From positions 1 through 64,000 of the forward strand of contig CAWBVA010000002.1 of the NCBI GenBank assembly GCA_963792125.1: a stretch of DNA of 64,000 nucleotides, written 5' to 3'. The notes under the pieces are model-generated. The model saw only the letters and a program-made list of their open reading frames with translations, was not told where the DNA came from and searched no databases. Position numbers and translations under genes: made by a program. Below are positions 11,446 through 19,765 of this stretch, one piece after another. The stretch is from Methanocella_A sp963792125 (lineage in GTDB: Archaea; Halobacteriota; Methanocellia; Methanocellales; Methanocellaceae). How positions within the stretch are numbered: the first letter of the stretch is position 1; every line of letters starts with the position of its first letter.

Positions 11446-11786
11446 GATCGAATCAATATTAAATCATGTTCTTCCATTTAATAGTTTATGAGACACGGCA
11501 ACTGTACGCTCATGCAAAGCATGCGCTCCCCGGAGGGACAGAAAAATAAAAGAATACCGGTGCCTCGCAGTAGTTTCACGGAGAGCCGTCGCAGGGTGCA
11601 TGCATGCTGGCAGTACGACATAATTTAAGAATGACGGACGACAATATATTTATAATAAACAAACCACCTATGGTCGGTAAGCGATCATCGCTATACCGAA
11701 AAATTATTTACTTATTAATTTTAAATTAGAACTCAGGAACAAAAATCAGAAACAAAAAAATCTAAAACCTAAGGTAGGGTGATGAA
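11446..11786. promoter_or_regulatory. Divergent promoter region between aglB and the PGF-CTERM protein
   Basis: This 341-base AT-rich gap lies between two genes transcribed away from each other. On the plus strand a strong TATA-like run (AATATATTTATAATAAAC) is at 11643-11660, with further A/T tracts at 11699-11760. A ribosome site GGTAGGGTGATGA lies just before the ATG at 11787. No separate coding sequence was found. Confidence 0.45.
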
Positions 11787-12380
11787 ATGATTTCAAAGAG
11801 ATTTGCTATAATCATAGCAGTTACAGTATTGTTACTCGTGCTCATCCCGGCTTGTGCGCTCGCCGCAGGTGGCTCGATCAGCGGAAAAGTGGCCATTCCC
11901 CGGAACGCGACGATCCCCGAATACATCAATACGACCGTCGTGGACAACGTTACTTACAGAGACATCACGCAGAAGATCAGCGTGGTGAACCTGACGGTCT
12001 TCGCGTACAACACGAAGACAGGCTTCTCGAATGTTACCTTCCCGAACCAGGATGGCAGCTACAGCGTCCAGGTTTCGGAGAACGGGGTATACCGGATATA
12101 TATTCTGCCCTCTGAAGTGCTCGATCTTGTCAACCCATCGAACTGGACGTACGTCTATTACCCGAACCAGAACGACAGGATCTATACCGTCGACGTGTAT
12201 GGCGACGTGAATAACGCCGACATCAACTACTATCCGCCAGGGCAGTATGTGACGACCAACATCAAGGCTAATGCGACGCCAGTGCCTGCCACATCCGCTA
12301 CGCCGGCGCCAGGCTTTGCCGCTCTGCTGGTACTGGCAGGCCTGCTAGGGGCATTCGCAATCGTCCGCCGCAACAAATAA
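11787..12380 (+). CDS. Secreted PGF-CTERM protein rich in N-glycosylation sequons
   Basis: 197 residues. The N-terminal signal peptide (FAIIIAVTVLLLVLIPACAL) is followed by an exported domain with seven N-x-S/T sequons (NAT, NTT, NVT, NLT, NVT, NWT, NAT) and a short Ala/Thr/Pro linker. The end is ATPAPGFAALLVLAGLLG, then AFAIVRRNK. The PGF motif plus helix plus basic tail is the archaeosortase A sorting signal, so the protein is probably processed and lipid-anchored to the cell surface. The middle resembles a carboxypeptidase-regulatory or beta-sandwich fold (ISGKVAIPRN, GSYSVQVSENGVYRIYILPS). Gene intact. Its position beside aglB makes it a likely local glycosylation substrate. Confidence 0.8.
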   Translation: MISKRFAIIIAVTVLLLVLIPACALAAGGSISGKVAIPRNATIPEYINTTVVDNVTYRDITQKISVVNLTVFAYNTKTGFSNVTFPNQDGSYSVQVSENGVYRIYILPSEVLDLVNPSNWTYVYYPNQNDRIYTVDVYGDVNNADINYYPPGQYVTTNIKANATPVPATSATPAPGFAALLVLAGLLGAFAIVRRNK

Positions 12381-12519
12381 CGTTGCGGTAATCTCCTTTT
12401 TTTATTTTACCATCGCGTACAGCCTGCGCCAGGCATTCCTGACTGGCGGCCTGAAAGTGGGGCACAGGTCATTTTATCATCGCCAGCCACGTTGCTTTTT
12501 GCCCTGCAGCCGTGCCGTA

Positions 12520-12642
12520 AAGCTGTTTATAATGCGGACAAATAATATGAAAAAAGAAAATAGACTTATTTCAGCTTTGAAATCGTAAAAAGATGGAAAT
12601 TTAGGTCCATTTTACTAAAAAGACAATCAATTGCACAGGAGG
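12520..12642 (+). promoter_or_regulatory. Leader of the first 4-TM paralog (copy 1 of a duplicated 5' region)
   Basis: A TATA-like TGTTTATAATGCGGACAAAT at about 12526-12543 leads into TAATATGAAAAAAGAAAAT and TTATTTCAGC. The same order of motifs occurs before the second paralog at about 13485-13540. The ribosome site AGGAGG at 12637-12642 fixes the ATG at 12649. The similarity extends about 120 bases upstream of both starts. Confidence 0.5.
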
Positions 12643-12648
12643 CATTAC

Positions 12649-13149
12649 ATGGCAGCAAGAGACATAGGCGATGGCGCAATAGCGGGCATCATCACGGGCG
12701 TGATCATCGGCGTAATCATGATCCTGCTGGCACTGGTCGGGCTTTCCGCGATGATGTCCTACGTTGACATCAACGCGGTCTTCGGCGGGCTATTACCCAT
12801 GGTAGGGACCGCGGCAGCTTCATTGACGGCAATGATCACGCTGTTGCTGTTCACAGCGATCGTGGGCCTCGTCCTCGGAGCGATCTTCGGGGCAATCTAC
12901 GAGAACATCCCGACGACCGGCGCGATCACTAAGGGTATCGTATTCATGCTTGTGCTCTGGGTGATCTTCGGCCTGCTGCTCCCCATCGTCGTGGGCTTCG
13001 GGGCAAGGGTGCCCGCGGGCGTCACTGTGGCCGGCATCGTCAGCTCGCTTATCGCCGCAATCATCTGGGGCGCGCTGCTGGGCCTGACCTTCATCTGGGT
13101 ATCCAGGAAGGCCGCGGCACCGGGCAGGGCACCGATCGTCAGGCCCTGA
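12649..13149 (+). CDS. Four-helix membrane protein of unknown function, paralog 1
   Basis: 166 residues from the ATG at 12649, chosen because AGGAGG lies 7 bases upstream and because the paralog also begins MAARD-GDGAIAG. There are four hydrophobic helices with many Gly/Ala small-residue faces (AGIITGVIIGVIMILLALVG, LTAMITLLLFTAIVGLVLGA, GIVFMLVLWVIFGLLLPIVV, GIVSSLIAAIIWGALLGLTF) and a basic tail ending PGRAPIVRP. No catalytic motif is seen. The tandem copy at 13611 is about 65% identical by eye, most strongly in the last two helices and the tail. I do not recognise the family; it looks like a small integral membrane protein that packs as an oligomer. Confidence 0.75.
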   Translation: MAARDIGDGAIAGIITGVIIGVIMILLALVGLSAMMSYVDINAVFGGLLPMVGTAAASLTAMITLLLFTAIVGLVLGAIFGAIYENIPTTGAITKGIVFMLVLWVIFGLLLPIVVGFGARVPAGVTVAGIVSSLIAAIIWGALLGLTFIWVSRKAAAPGRAPIVRP

Positions 13150-13175
13150 GCATTGGAACTGGTTTTCGCGGGGCT

Positions 13176-13240
13176 CCCAGGGGGCCTTGTTCCAAAAAGG
13201 CCCCCCTGGGTCACGACACCTGACACATGCGCTGTAAAGC
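13176..13240. repeat. Dispersed hairpin repeat, copy A (GTTCC loop type)
   Basis: CCCAGGGGGCCTT pairs with AAGGCCCCCCTGGG across a GTTCCAAA loop. The flank that follows, TCACGACACCTGACACATGC, matches the flank of a second copy at 62462-62520, so stem, loop and right flank are all shared over about 50 bases. It lies just after the first 4-TM gene and could end its transcript. Confidence 0.6.
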
Positions 13241-13270
13241 GCAAACTGCGATAGTTTTTGAGGGGCGCAC

Positions 13271-13296
13271 GGGGAACTTTTTACAAAAAGTTCCCC
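13271..13296. repeat. Perfect hairpin GGGGAACTTTTT / AAAAAGTTCCCC
   Basis: A 12-base perfect inverted repeat with a 2-base spacer, followed by TGACATCTGCC. That resembles the TGAC-ACATG flank of the GTTCC-loop repeats, so it is probably a relative of the same family. Possible transcription terminator or mobile palindrome. Confidence 0.5.
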
Positions 13297-13610
13297 TGAC
13301 ATCTGCCAAAAAAGTTGCACTAATAAAGTGAATACAGATGGACACAGAGGGCATGTAGATTACACCACGTATCCTCTTTGGCTTTTGTGTTACTGTTCTT
13401 ATGCTATCGCCACCTGTGCTGCGGCAGAGAAGAGCCGTAAACGCCTTTTTATTTGATTTTTGCTGAACGGCGCGGACGCAAACCTGCTTTAAATGCGGAT
13501 TAATAATATGAAATGGAAAAATAGAGTTTTTTCAGCCACAACAGAGTAAACAGAGCTAAAACAAGAGCTATCTGTCTTAAATGAGCAAGAAATAATTGAG
13601 GAGGTACATC

Positions 13611-14111
13611 ATGGCTGCAAGAGATGTAGGCGATGGCGCAATAGCGGGCGCAATCACGGGAATCATCATCGGCCTGGCAGCAATAGTGCTGTCGTTGATC
13701 GGGCTGGGAGCGCTGACGAAATACTTCGACATCAGGCAGGTCTTCGGCGGGCTTTTACCGGCGGTCGGAGGGGCCACGCTCACGATTACCGCGATGATCA
13801 CGATATTGCTGTTCCTGGCGATAGTCGGCCTGATCCTGGGCGCAATTTTCGGTGCAATATTCGAGAACATTCCGACACTCAGTGCGATCACCAAAGGAAT
13901 AGTCTTCATGATCGCCATCTGGGTAATCTTCGGCCTGCTGCTCCCGATCGTCGTGGGGCTGGGCGCGGGAGCGTCGGCAGGCGTGACTGCTGCCAGCATA
14001 CTCACCTCGCTGGTCGCCGCGATTATCTGGGGCGCACTGCTGGGCTGGGTATTCACCTGGGTCGCAAAAAGAGCCAGGGCGCCAGGCAGGGCACCGATCA
14101 TCAGACCCTGA
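13611..14111 (+). CDS. Four-helix membrane protein of unknown function, paralog 2
   Basis: 166 residues from the ATG at 13611 (ribosome site GAGGAGG). Same architecture as the gene at 12649: MAARDVGDGAIAG start, four Gly/Ala-rich helices, shared FGGLLP, LGAIFGAI, ITKGIVFM, WVIFGLLLPIVVG and IIWGALLG, and the ending PGRAPIIRP. The differences cluster in helix 1 and in the loop after it (YFDIRQVFGG versus YVDINAVFGG), while helices 3-4 are nearly fixed, which suggests these hold the core function. Intact, as is its partner, although neighbours at 0-9 kb are not. Confidence 0.75.
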   Translation: MAARDVGDGAIAGAITGIIIGLAAIVLSLIGLGALTKYFDIRQVFGGLLPAVGGATLTITAMITILLFLAIVGLILGAIFGAIFENIPTLSAITKGIVFMIAIWVIFGLLLPIVVGLGAGASAGVTAASILTSLVAAIIWGALLGWVFTWVAKRARAPGRAPIIRP

Positions 14112-14243
14112 GCATTGGGCATTGGACATAAAGGTCACAAAGGCCACGGAGGGCACATAGGGAACATAGCAATTAGAAAAACAAAATAAGCCCGACAGGA
14201 CAGCTTTGACGTCCCTGTGACCTTCATATTTTTTAAAAAATTA

Positions 14244-14291
14244 TCAACACAGAGAGCACAGAGGACTCCGTGCCCCTCGTGCTCTCCGTGT
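14244..14291. terminator. Inverted repeat downstream of valS
   Basis: CACAGAGAGCACAGAGG and CCCTCGTGCTCTCCGTG form an imperfect 16-17 base stem immediately after the valS stop at 14294. It could act as a terminator or RNA-end stabiliser. The CACAGAG words also occur in the repeat elements at 22.6-23.0 kb, so it may be a remnant of the same family. Confidence 0.4.
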
Positions 14292-14293
14292 AA

Positions 14294-16748
14294 TTATTTC
14301 TCTATTTTTAGCTTGACGGCAGAGCCGTTGACCGTAGACTCGGTGTCCGGGCTCGCGGCAGGCCCGTAGCTGATGCTGCTGATTTTCATCGTGTCCTTGA
14401 GGACGACCGCTATACGGGATACGTCCATGGGAGCCTCGATTGTCACCCCGGCCAGCGGGACGTTCTGCGCCATGCTCTGCGAGTTCTTGTACTGGCGCAA
14501 CAGGGAGATGATCTGCACCGCGACGTCGCCCAGCTTCAGCGCCTCGGCATCATCCCATGAGGCTTCGGTCTTCGGCCACTCCGCGACGTGCATGCTGACG
14601 ATGCCCTGCGTGTCCCGGAACAGGCACTGGTATATTTCCTCGGTCACGTGCGGGGTGAAGGGGCCCAGCATCTTGAGCGAATCGAGCAGGACCGTGTAGA
14701 GCGTGTACAGCGCCGCATCTCTGCTGCCTTTCCGTGCCTCTTCCTTGCTGTAGAGCCGGTCCTTGACCATCTCCAGGTAGTTGTCGCAGAAGTCGCCCCA
14801 GAAAAACTGCTCGACGGCCATCTTGGCCTTGCTGTACTCGTAGGACTCGAAGCTCTCCGTGCTCTCCCGGATGACCGCGTTCAGTTTGGTCAGTATCCAG
14901 TGATCGACCAGCTCCAGCTGCGGCTTCGCCTTCGGTGTAGCCGAAGGCGCGTAGTCCTTGAGGTGCATCGAGACGAACCGGGAGGCGTTCCACAGCTTGT
15001 TGATGAACTTCTGGCCGTAGACGATCTCCTTTTCCTTGAACGCCATGTCCTCGCCGAGCTTCGCCGAGGCCGCCCACCACCGCAATGCGTCTGCACTGTA
15101 CTTCGCGACGATCGGGAGGGGCTCGACGACGTTGCCCTTCGACTTGTGCATCGCCTTGCCGTTAGGGTCGAGGCCGTGGCCGGAGATCATCACGTTCTGC
15201 CAGGGCAGCGTGTGCGTGTGCAGGTAGCTCTTGATGACCGTATAGAAGAGCCATGTACGGATGATGTCGTGGGCCTGGGGCCGCAGGCTCATCGGGTAAA
15301 TCTTATCGATACGTGAAGCGGGCTCGCCCCAGTCAGAGTTGATCAGAGGCGTGACCGACGAGGTCGCCCATGTGTCCATGACGTCCTTCTCGGGCTCGAA
15401 GACCGCGGAGCCGCACTTCGGGCAGGGCTTCAGCGGCTGCGTGACCAGCGGGTCAACAGGCAGCTGCGACTCGTCCGCGACGACGGCCGTGCCGCACTTC
15501 GCACAGTACCAGACCGGGAAAGGCACCCCGAAGTACCGCTGCCGTGAGATGCACCAGTCCCATTTGAGCCCGTTGATCCAGTTGACGTACCGGGCCTTCA
15601 TGTGCTCAGGGTACCACTCGAGCTTCTCGCCCTGCGCAAGCAGGTCATCCTTCAGGTCGAGTATCCTGATGAACCACTGGGGCGTGACGTAGTACTCGAC
15701 CGGGGTCCCGCAGCGCTCGTGCACGTTCATGACGTGGGTGATCGGCTGCTGCTCCACGAGCAGGCCTGCTTCCTGGAGGTCAGCGATGATCTGCTTTCTT
15801 GCCCCGGCCAGCGTCATGCCACAGTATTTGCCTGCGCTGGCGTTCATGGTGCCGTTGGGGTTGATGGATATTTTCAGCGGCAAACTGTAGTCGCGCCACC
15901 AGTCGATGTCGGTCTTGTCGCCGAACGTACAGACCATAACGATCCCGGTGCCGAAGGCGGGATCAACCCGCTGATCTGCGAATATCGGCACTTCCGCATT
16001 GAAGACCGGCGTGATGCCCTTGCGCCCGACGAGTTCCTTGTAGCGTTCGTCGTCAGGGTTCACGATCAGGCCCACGCACGACGGTATCAGCTCCGGCCGC
16101 GACGTGGCGATAAGCAGTTCCTGGCCATTGTCCGCGGCCTTGAACCGCACCGTGTTCAGGAAGGAGTGCTTCTCCTCTGAGTCCTCCACGTCGGCCTGGG
16201 CCAGCGATGTCTGACAGAGCGGGCACCAGATGGCCGGCTCGTTGCGCCGCTCGATGCGGCCCATGTTGAAAATGTCGATGAACGAGCGCTGCGAGATACG
16301 CTGGCATCGCTTGTTAATGGTAGAATACAGCAGGCTCCAGTCCACGGAGATGCCCATGGTCGTCCAGACGTTCCGGTAGCTCTTGCCGCCGATCTCCGTC
16401 TCCTTCAGGCAGAGTTTTACAAACTCCTCGCGACCCACATCCTTTATGTTCACCTTGTACTTCTTCTCGACATACCGCTCCGTCGGCAGGCCGTTGTCGT
16501 CGAAGCCCATCGGGTAGAAAACATTGCAGCCTTTCATGCGCTGGTACCGGGCGATGAACTCCGCCTGGGAGTAGGAGAACACATGGCCCATGTGGATTAA
16601 GCCGGAAAGCGTTGGCGGGGGCGTGTCGATGGAGTATACCGGCTTCTTGCTGTCCGGATCGAACCTGAAGACCTTCTCGTCTTCCCAGAACTTTTGTATT
16701 CTCGGCTCAATTTCTTTCGGATCGTATCTCTTTCGCTAGCTCTGTCAT
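14294..16748 (-). CDS. valS: Valyl-tRNA synthetase, one frameshift near the N-terminus
   Basis: About 818 residues, class I. The ATG at 16748 reads MTELAKEI, then after a frame change near 16722 DPKEIEPRIQKFWEDEKVF, and PPPTLSGLIHMGHVFSYSQ, the HIGH motif as HMGH. The editing (CP1) domain is visible (ATSRPELIPSCVGLIVNP, ADQRVDPAFGTGIVM). Two Cys-x2-Cys pairs (CAKC, CPKC) suggest a zinc knuckle. DTWATSSVTPLI, then KAMHKSKGNVVEPL is the KMSKS-type loop. A helical anticodon-binding domain ends at 14294. Product: Val-tRNA(Val) in the cytoplasm. The rest of the gene is one open frame. Confidence 0.93.
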
Positions 16749-17122
16749 TTCACATGCCCCTGGCGCCCGATGCGCTTGCGTTAGCGTGATAAATCGGCTA
16801 ATGTAAGCCGGAATGAGATACTCGCTCTGACTATAAAAAGGTTGCTTCAGGCCCGGTTTCATGGCGGGCAGGCCCTGGCAGGCCGGAAACAGGCGGGCAC
16901 ACATCTGCTGCCAGACTCTTGATTTTTATCCCGGCAGTACGATACGTAAAACGGGTAAAATATCGTATAAAAGGCAGTATTTTGGCTTGTTTTTATAAAA
17001 TAACCAATAATTGAAGCCATTTAACTAATTTAGGCAATAATTTACCATATTTTGCTCAAATCGCTGACAACGTTAAACAACATAATCCACAATTTACTCT
17101 TTGTAGGAGGTATGGCATAAAC
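16749..17122. promoter_or_regulatory. Divergent promoter region between valS and the glycine-rich peptide
   Basis: 374 bases. For valS (minus strand) a CTTTTTATAGTC box lies near 16830-16845. For the plus strand there are two TATA-like boxes, CGTATAAAAGGC at about 16964-16975 and TTTTTATAAAATAACC at about 16990-17005, followed by a leader of roughly 100 A/T-rich bases and the ribosome site TAGGAGGTATGG at 17104-17115. Confidence 0.45.
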
Positions 17123-17422
17123 ATGTTTAAGAAACTCTTAGCAGCTGGTGCGACGGCGTTCACACTGGCGATGACGACGCTCCCGGCTGCCGCATGGTTC
17201 GGCAGAGGCTTCGGCTTCGGCGGATTCGGCTTCGGCAGAGGCTTCGGCCTCGGCCTGGGCGGCTTCGGCCTGGGCGGCTTCGGCCTGGGCGGCCTCGGCT
17301 TGGGCGGCCTCGGATGGGGCGGCCTCGGCGGTCTCGGATGGGGCCTCGGCGGCTGCGGACTCGGCGGATGGGGCCTCGGCGGCTGCGGACTCGGCGGATG
17401 GGGCCTCGGCGGCTGGTGGTAA
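17123..17422 (+). CDS. Glycine-rich secreted peptide with GLGG repeats
   Basis: 99 residues. A clear signal peptide (MFKKLLAAGATAFTLAMTTL, PAAA) is likely cut before WFGRGF. The rest is almost entirely Gly, Leu, Phe and Trp: first GFGFGG/GRGFG units, then GFGLG and GLGLGG units, and finally two near-identical GGCGLGGWGLG repeats giving two Cys and a WW ending. Strong ribosome site and its own promoter region. Intact frame; a long opposite-strand frame is an artefact of the repeat. No family recognised. The composition recalls glycine-rich structural or self-assembling surface peptides, and the two Cys could cross-link. Function unknown. Confidence 0.75.
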   Translation: MFKKLLAAGATAFTLAMTTLPAAAWFGRGFGFGGFGFGRGFGLGLGGFGLGGFGLGGLGLGGLGWGGLGGLGWGLGGCGLGGWGLGGCGLGGWGLGGWW

Positions 17423-17780
17423 ACCAGGGCGGGGATTCAATTCCCCGTTTCCATTTTATTGACCGGCAGCGTTAATCCGGCTCGTTAAGCTTTCGCATGT
17501 TCCGTTGGTGCCCGACGGGACGCCTGACATCCATCGATTTCCGGAAGCGGTAGACGGCGACCTTGTCCTGAAGCGACTGTCCCTGCCGGCGCTTTATTTC
17601 GTGCATCCTAAAAAACCTCGTCTATCGAAATAGCACACGGCAGCCTTATTATTATTGCGCAGCGATAGTGCCGCTTTCCGATATGCGCCGTTTTATAGCA
17701 AACAATAAGTACATCGTTCGTTATAATGTATGCCGGAACGACCCCGCTGCCGGGGTCATCGTCATACGGAGCATCATTTC
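17423..17780 (+). promoter_or_regulatory. Intergenic region upstream of gltX
   Basis: 358 bases. Candidate promoter boxes before gltX are CGTTTTATAGC near 17689-17700 and TTCGTTATAATG near 17718-17730. No convincing ribosome site is seen directly before the ATG at 17781 (GGAGCATCATTTC gives GGAG 9-12 bases upstream). No gene was found in the gap. Confidence 0.35.
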
Positions 17781-19496
17781 ATGGAAACCAAGGATATCGA
17801 GATCATCATTCAGAAGTTCGCGCTCCAGAACGCCTACAAGCACGGCACCGTGCCCCAGGCGGGTGCGGTCACCGGCAAGCTGCTGGGCGCCCACCCGGAG
17901 CTGAAGCCGCACGCGAGAGAACTGATGCCGCTGGTGCAGAAGGTGCTCGCGGACGTCGGGAAGATGTCGCCCGAGGAGATCAAGGCGAAGCTGCAGGAGA
18001 TCGCGCCGGAGCTGATCGATGAGCTGCACGTGAAGAGAGAGGCCCGGAAGGGGCTCCCTCCGCTGGACCTGTCAGGACTCAAGCCCGGGCAGAAGGTCAC
18101 GCTGCGCATCGCGCCCAACCCCAACGGCCCGCCGTCGCTGGGCAACGCCCGCGGCATCATCGTCAACGCCGAGTACGCCCGAGTGTACGACGGCGTCTTC
18201 ATCATGCGGTTCGACGATACGGACCCGGCGATCAAGAAGCCCATGCTGGAGGCGTACCAATGGTATGTCGACCAGGCGAAATGGCTCGGCTGCCCGCCGG
18301 ACAAAGTGGTCATCGCCTCGGACCGGCTGCCGCTGTACTACGAGTACGCCGAGAAGCTGATCGAGTTCGGCAAGGCGTACGTCTGCACCTGCGAGAACGA
18401 GTTGTTCCACGACCTGAAGGAAGCTGGAAAGCCGTGCCCCCACAGGGAGACACCGCCGGCCGAGAACATGGAGCGCTGGAAGAAGATGATCAATGGCGGC
18501 TTTGCGGGCAAGGAAGCAGTGCTCCGCATCAAGACGGACATACAGCACCGGGACCCCGCGATGAGGGACTGGGTCGCGTTCCGCATCGTGACGGAGGAGC
18601 ACCCACGCACGGGCAACAAGTACCGCGTATGGCCTATGCTGGACTTCGAGTCGGCCATGGAAGACCACTTCCTGGGCGTCACCCACATCATCAGGGGAAA
18701 AGACCTGATGAAGACGGCGGACAAGCAGCGCTATGTCTACCAGTACCTCGGCTGGGAGTACCCGCACGTCTCCCACTGGGGCCGGGTGCGGCTGCTCGGC
18801 TTTGGCAAGTTCTCCACCAGCATCATGAAGAAAGGCATCGAGGGCGGCGAGTTCACCGGCTGGGACGATCCCCGCCTGCCGACGGTAGCAGCGCTCAAGC
18901 GCAGGGGCTTCGAGCCGGAGGCGATCAGGAACGTTATGGTCAGCATGGGCGTAACGGAAACGGACATCGAGTTCAGTATGGACACGTTGTACGCGGAGAA
19001 CCGGAAGATCGTGGACCCGAAGGCAAACCGCTACTTCTTCGTCAGCGACCCGGTGGCGCTGCGCATCAGCAACGCCCCGCAGATGGTGGCAAAGGCACCG
19101 CTGCACCCGCAGGACCCGAAGAGGGGCAACCGCGAAATACCGGTGCCAGCGAACCCCGAGCTACTCGTAGCCCGCTCGGATGCCCCCGTCATGAAGCCCG
19201 GCGACATCGTCCGGCTCAAGGACCTGTACAACGTGAAGATCACCTGCGCCGAGCCGCTGTGCGGCGAGTACATCGGCAACGACATCGCCGTTCTCAAGCA
19301 GGGCGCAAAGATCGTCCACTGGGCGCCGATCGACGGCGTGCCCGTCCGGGTGGTCGGCCCCGAAGGGGAGTTCCATGGCATCGCGGAGCCGGGCGTGAAG
19401 AGCGAGCTGAATAACGTGGTCCAGTTCGAGCGCTTCGCCTTCGTAAGGATTGACACGATCAACGACGTTGTACTGGCTTACTATACACACCCGTAA
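17781..19496 (+). CDS. gltX: Archaeal-type glutamyl-tRNA synthetase
   Basis: 571 residues. I start at the ATG at 17781 (METKDIEIIIQKFALQNA), as in archaeal GluRS, rather than at the upstream in-frame codon at 17730. An archaeal N-terminal helical extension of about 100 residues is present. The class I catalytic core has APNPNGPPSLGNARG in place of the usual HIGH-motif region and FGKFSTSIMKKG in the KMSKS position. A Cys-rich insert (CTCENELFHDLKEAGKPC) is probably the zinc finger. The all-beta anticodon-binding C-terminus ends VVLAYYTHP. It makes Glu-tRNA. The SLGNA variant in the HIGH position is unusual. Single intact frame. Confidence 0.92.
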   Translation: METKDIEIIIQKFALQNAYKHGTVPQAGAVTGKLLGAHPELKPHARELMPLVQKVLADVGKMSPEEIKAKLQEIAPELIDELHVKREARKGLPPLDLSGLKPGQKVTLRIAPNPNGPPSLGNARGIIVNAEYARVYDGVFIMRFDDTDPAIKKPMLEAYQWYVDQAKWLGCPPDKVVIASDRLPLYYEYAEKLIEFGKAYVCTCENELFHDLKEAGKPCPHRETPPAENMERWKKMINGGFAGKEAVLRIKTDIQHRDPAMRDWVAFRIVTEEHPRTGNKYRVWPMLDFESAMEDHFLGVTHIIRGKDLMKTADKQRYVYQYLGWEYPHVSHWGRVRLLGFGKFSTSIMKKGIEGGEFTGWDDPRLPTVAALKRRGFEPEAIRNVMVSMGVTETDIEFSMDTLYAENRKIVDPKANRYFFVSDPVALRISNAPQMVAKAPLHPQDPKRGNREIPVPANPELLVARSDAPVMKPGDIVRLKDLYNVKITCAEPLCGEYIGNDIAVLKQGAKIVHWAPIDGVPVRVVGPEGEFHGIAEPGVKSELNNVVQFERFAFVRIDTINDVVLAYYTHP

Positions 19497-19533
19497 AAAC
19501 AGAAGCGAGGGGCGATCCCCCTCCGCATATTTT

Positions 19534-19737
19534 TTAGTTCCAGTTTACCAGGTACTCGGTCACCGGGTCCCCTTTAGTCAGGGACTTCGGCATTTTTACA
19601 ATTATGTTCTTGCAGCCGTTGATCTCGAGAGCCCGCTGCATCCACCCGGCAATCCTCGCTTCCACCAGCGCCGAGGGCTCCGGGAACCGGGTGATGTGAA
19701 TGACAGCCTTCCCGGCACTGCTTTCGATGACACTCAG
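19534..19737 (-). pseudogene. Short C-terminal fragment resembling V4R/heme-NO-type sensory domains
   Basis: A minus-strand frame of 67 codons ends at 19534 and is preceded directly by an in-frame stop, with no ATG, GTG or TTG near its left end. It reads GKAVIHITRFPEPSALVEAR, then IAGWMQRALEING and KSLTKGDPVTEYLVNW. The pattern of a helix with AL-I-G followed by a short strand ending in E-x-x-x-x-W recalls the C-terminus of V4R-like or DUF2378-type sensory domains. It is probably a decayed remnant, or the end of a gene lost by rearrangement. Family assignment is tentative. Confidence 0.3.
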
Positions 19738-19765
19738 CTATTTGAAAAATAGCAGTCCTTTTTAG

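Larger units (their letters stand above)
13150..13610. other. Intergenic stretch with two hairpin repeats and the second paralog leader
   Basis: 461 bases without a gene. It holds a long imperfect hairpin at 13176-13210, a perfect 12-base hairpin at 13271-13296 (both listed separately), a short CACAGAGG-type segment near 13335, and the copy-2 leader with TTTAAATGCGGATTAATAAT near 13491-13510. A GAGGAGG ribosome site precedes the ATG at 13611. Confidence 0.5.

Noticed and set aside
17138..17440. Ala/Glu-rich minus-strand frame opposite the glycine-rich peptide
   Set aside because: It is the mirror of the GGC/GGA repeat codons; the plus-strand frame has the signal peptide and ribosome site.
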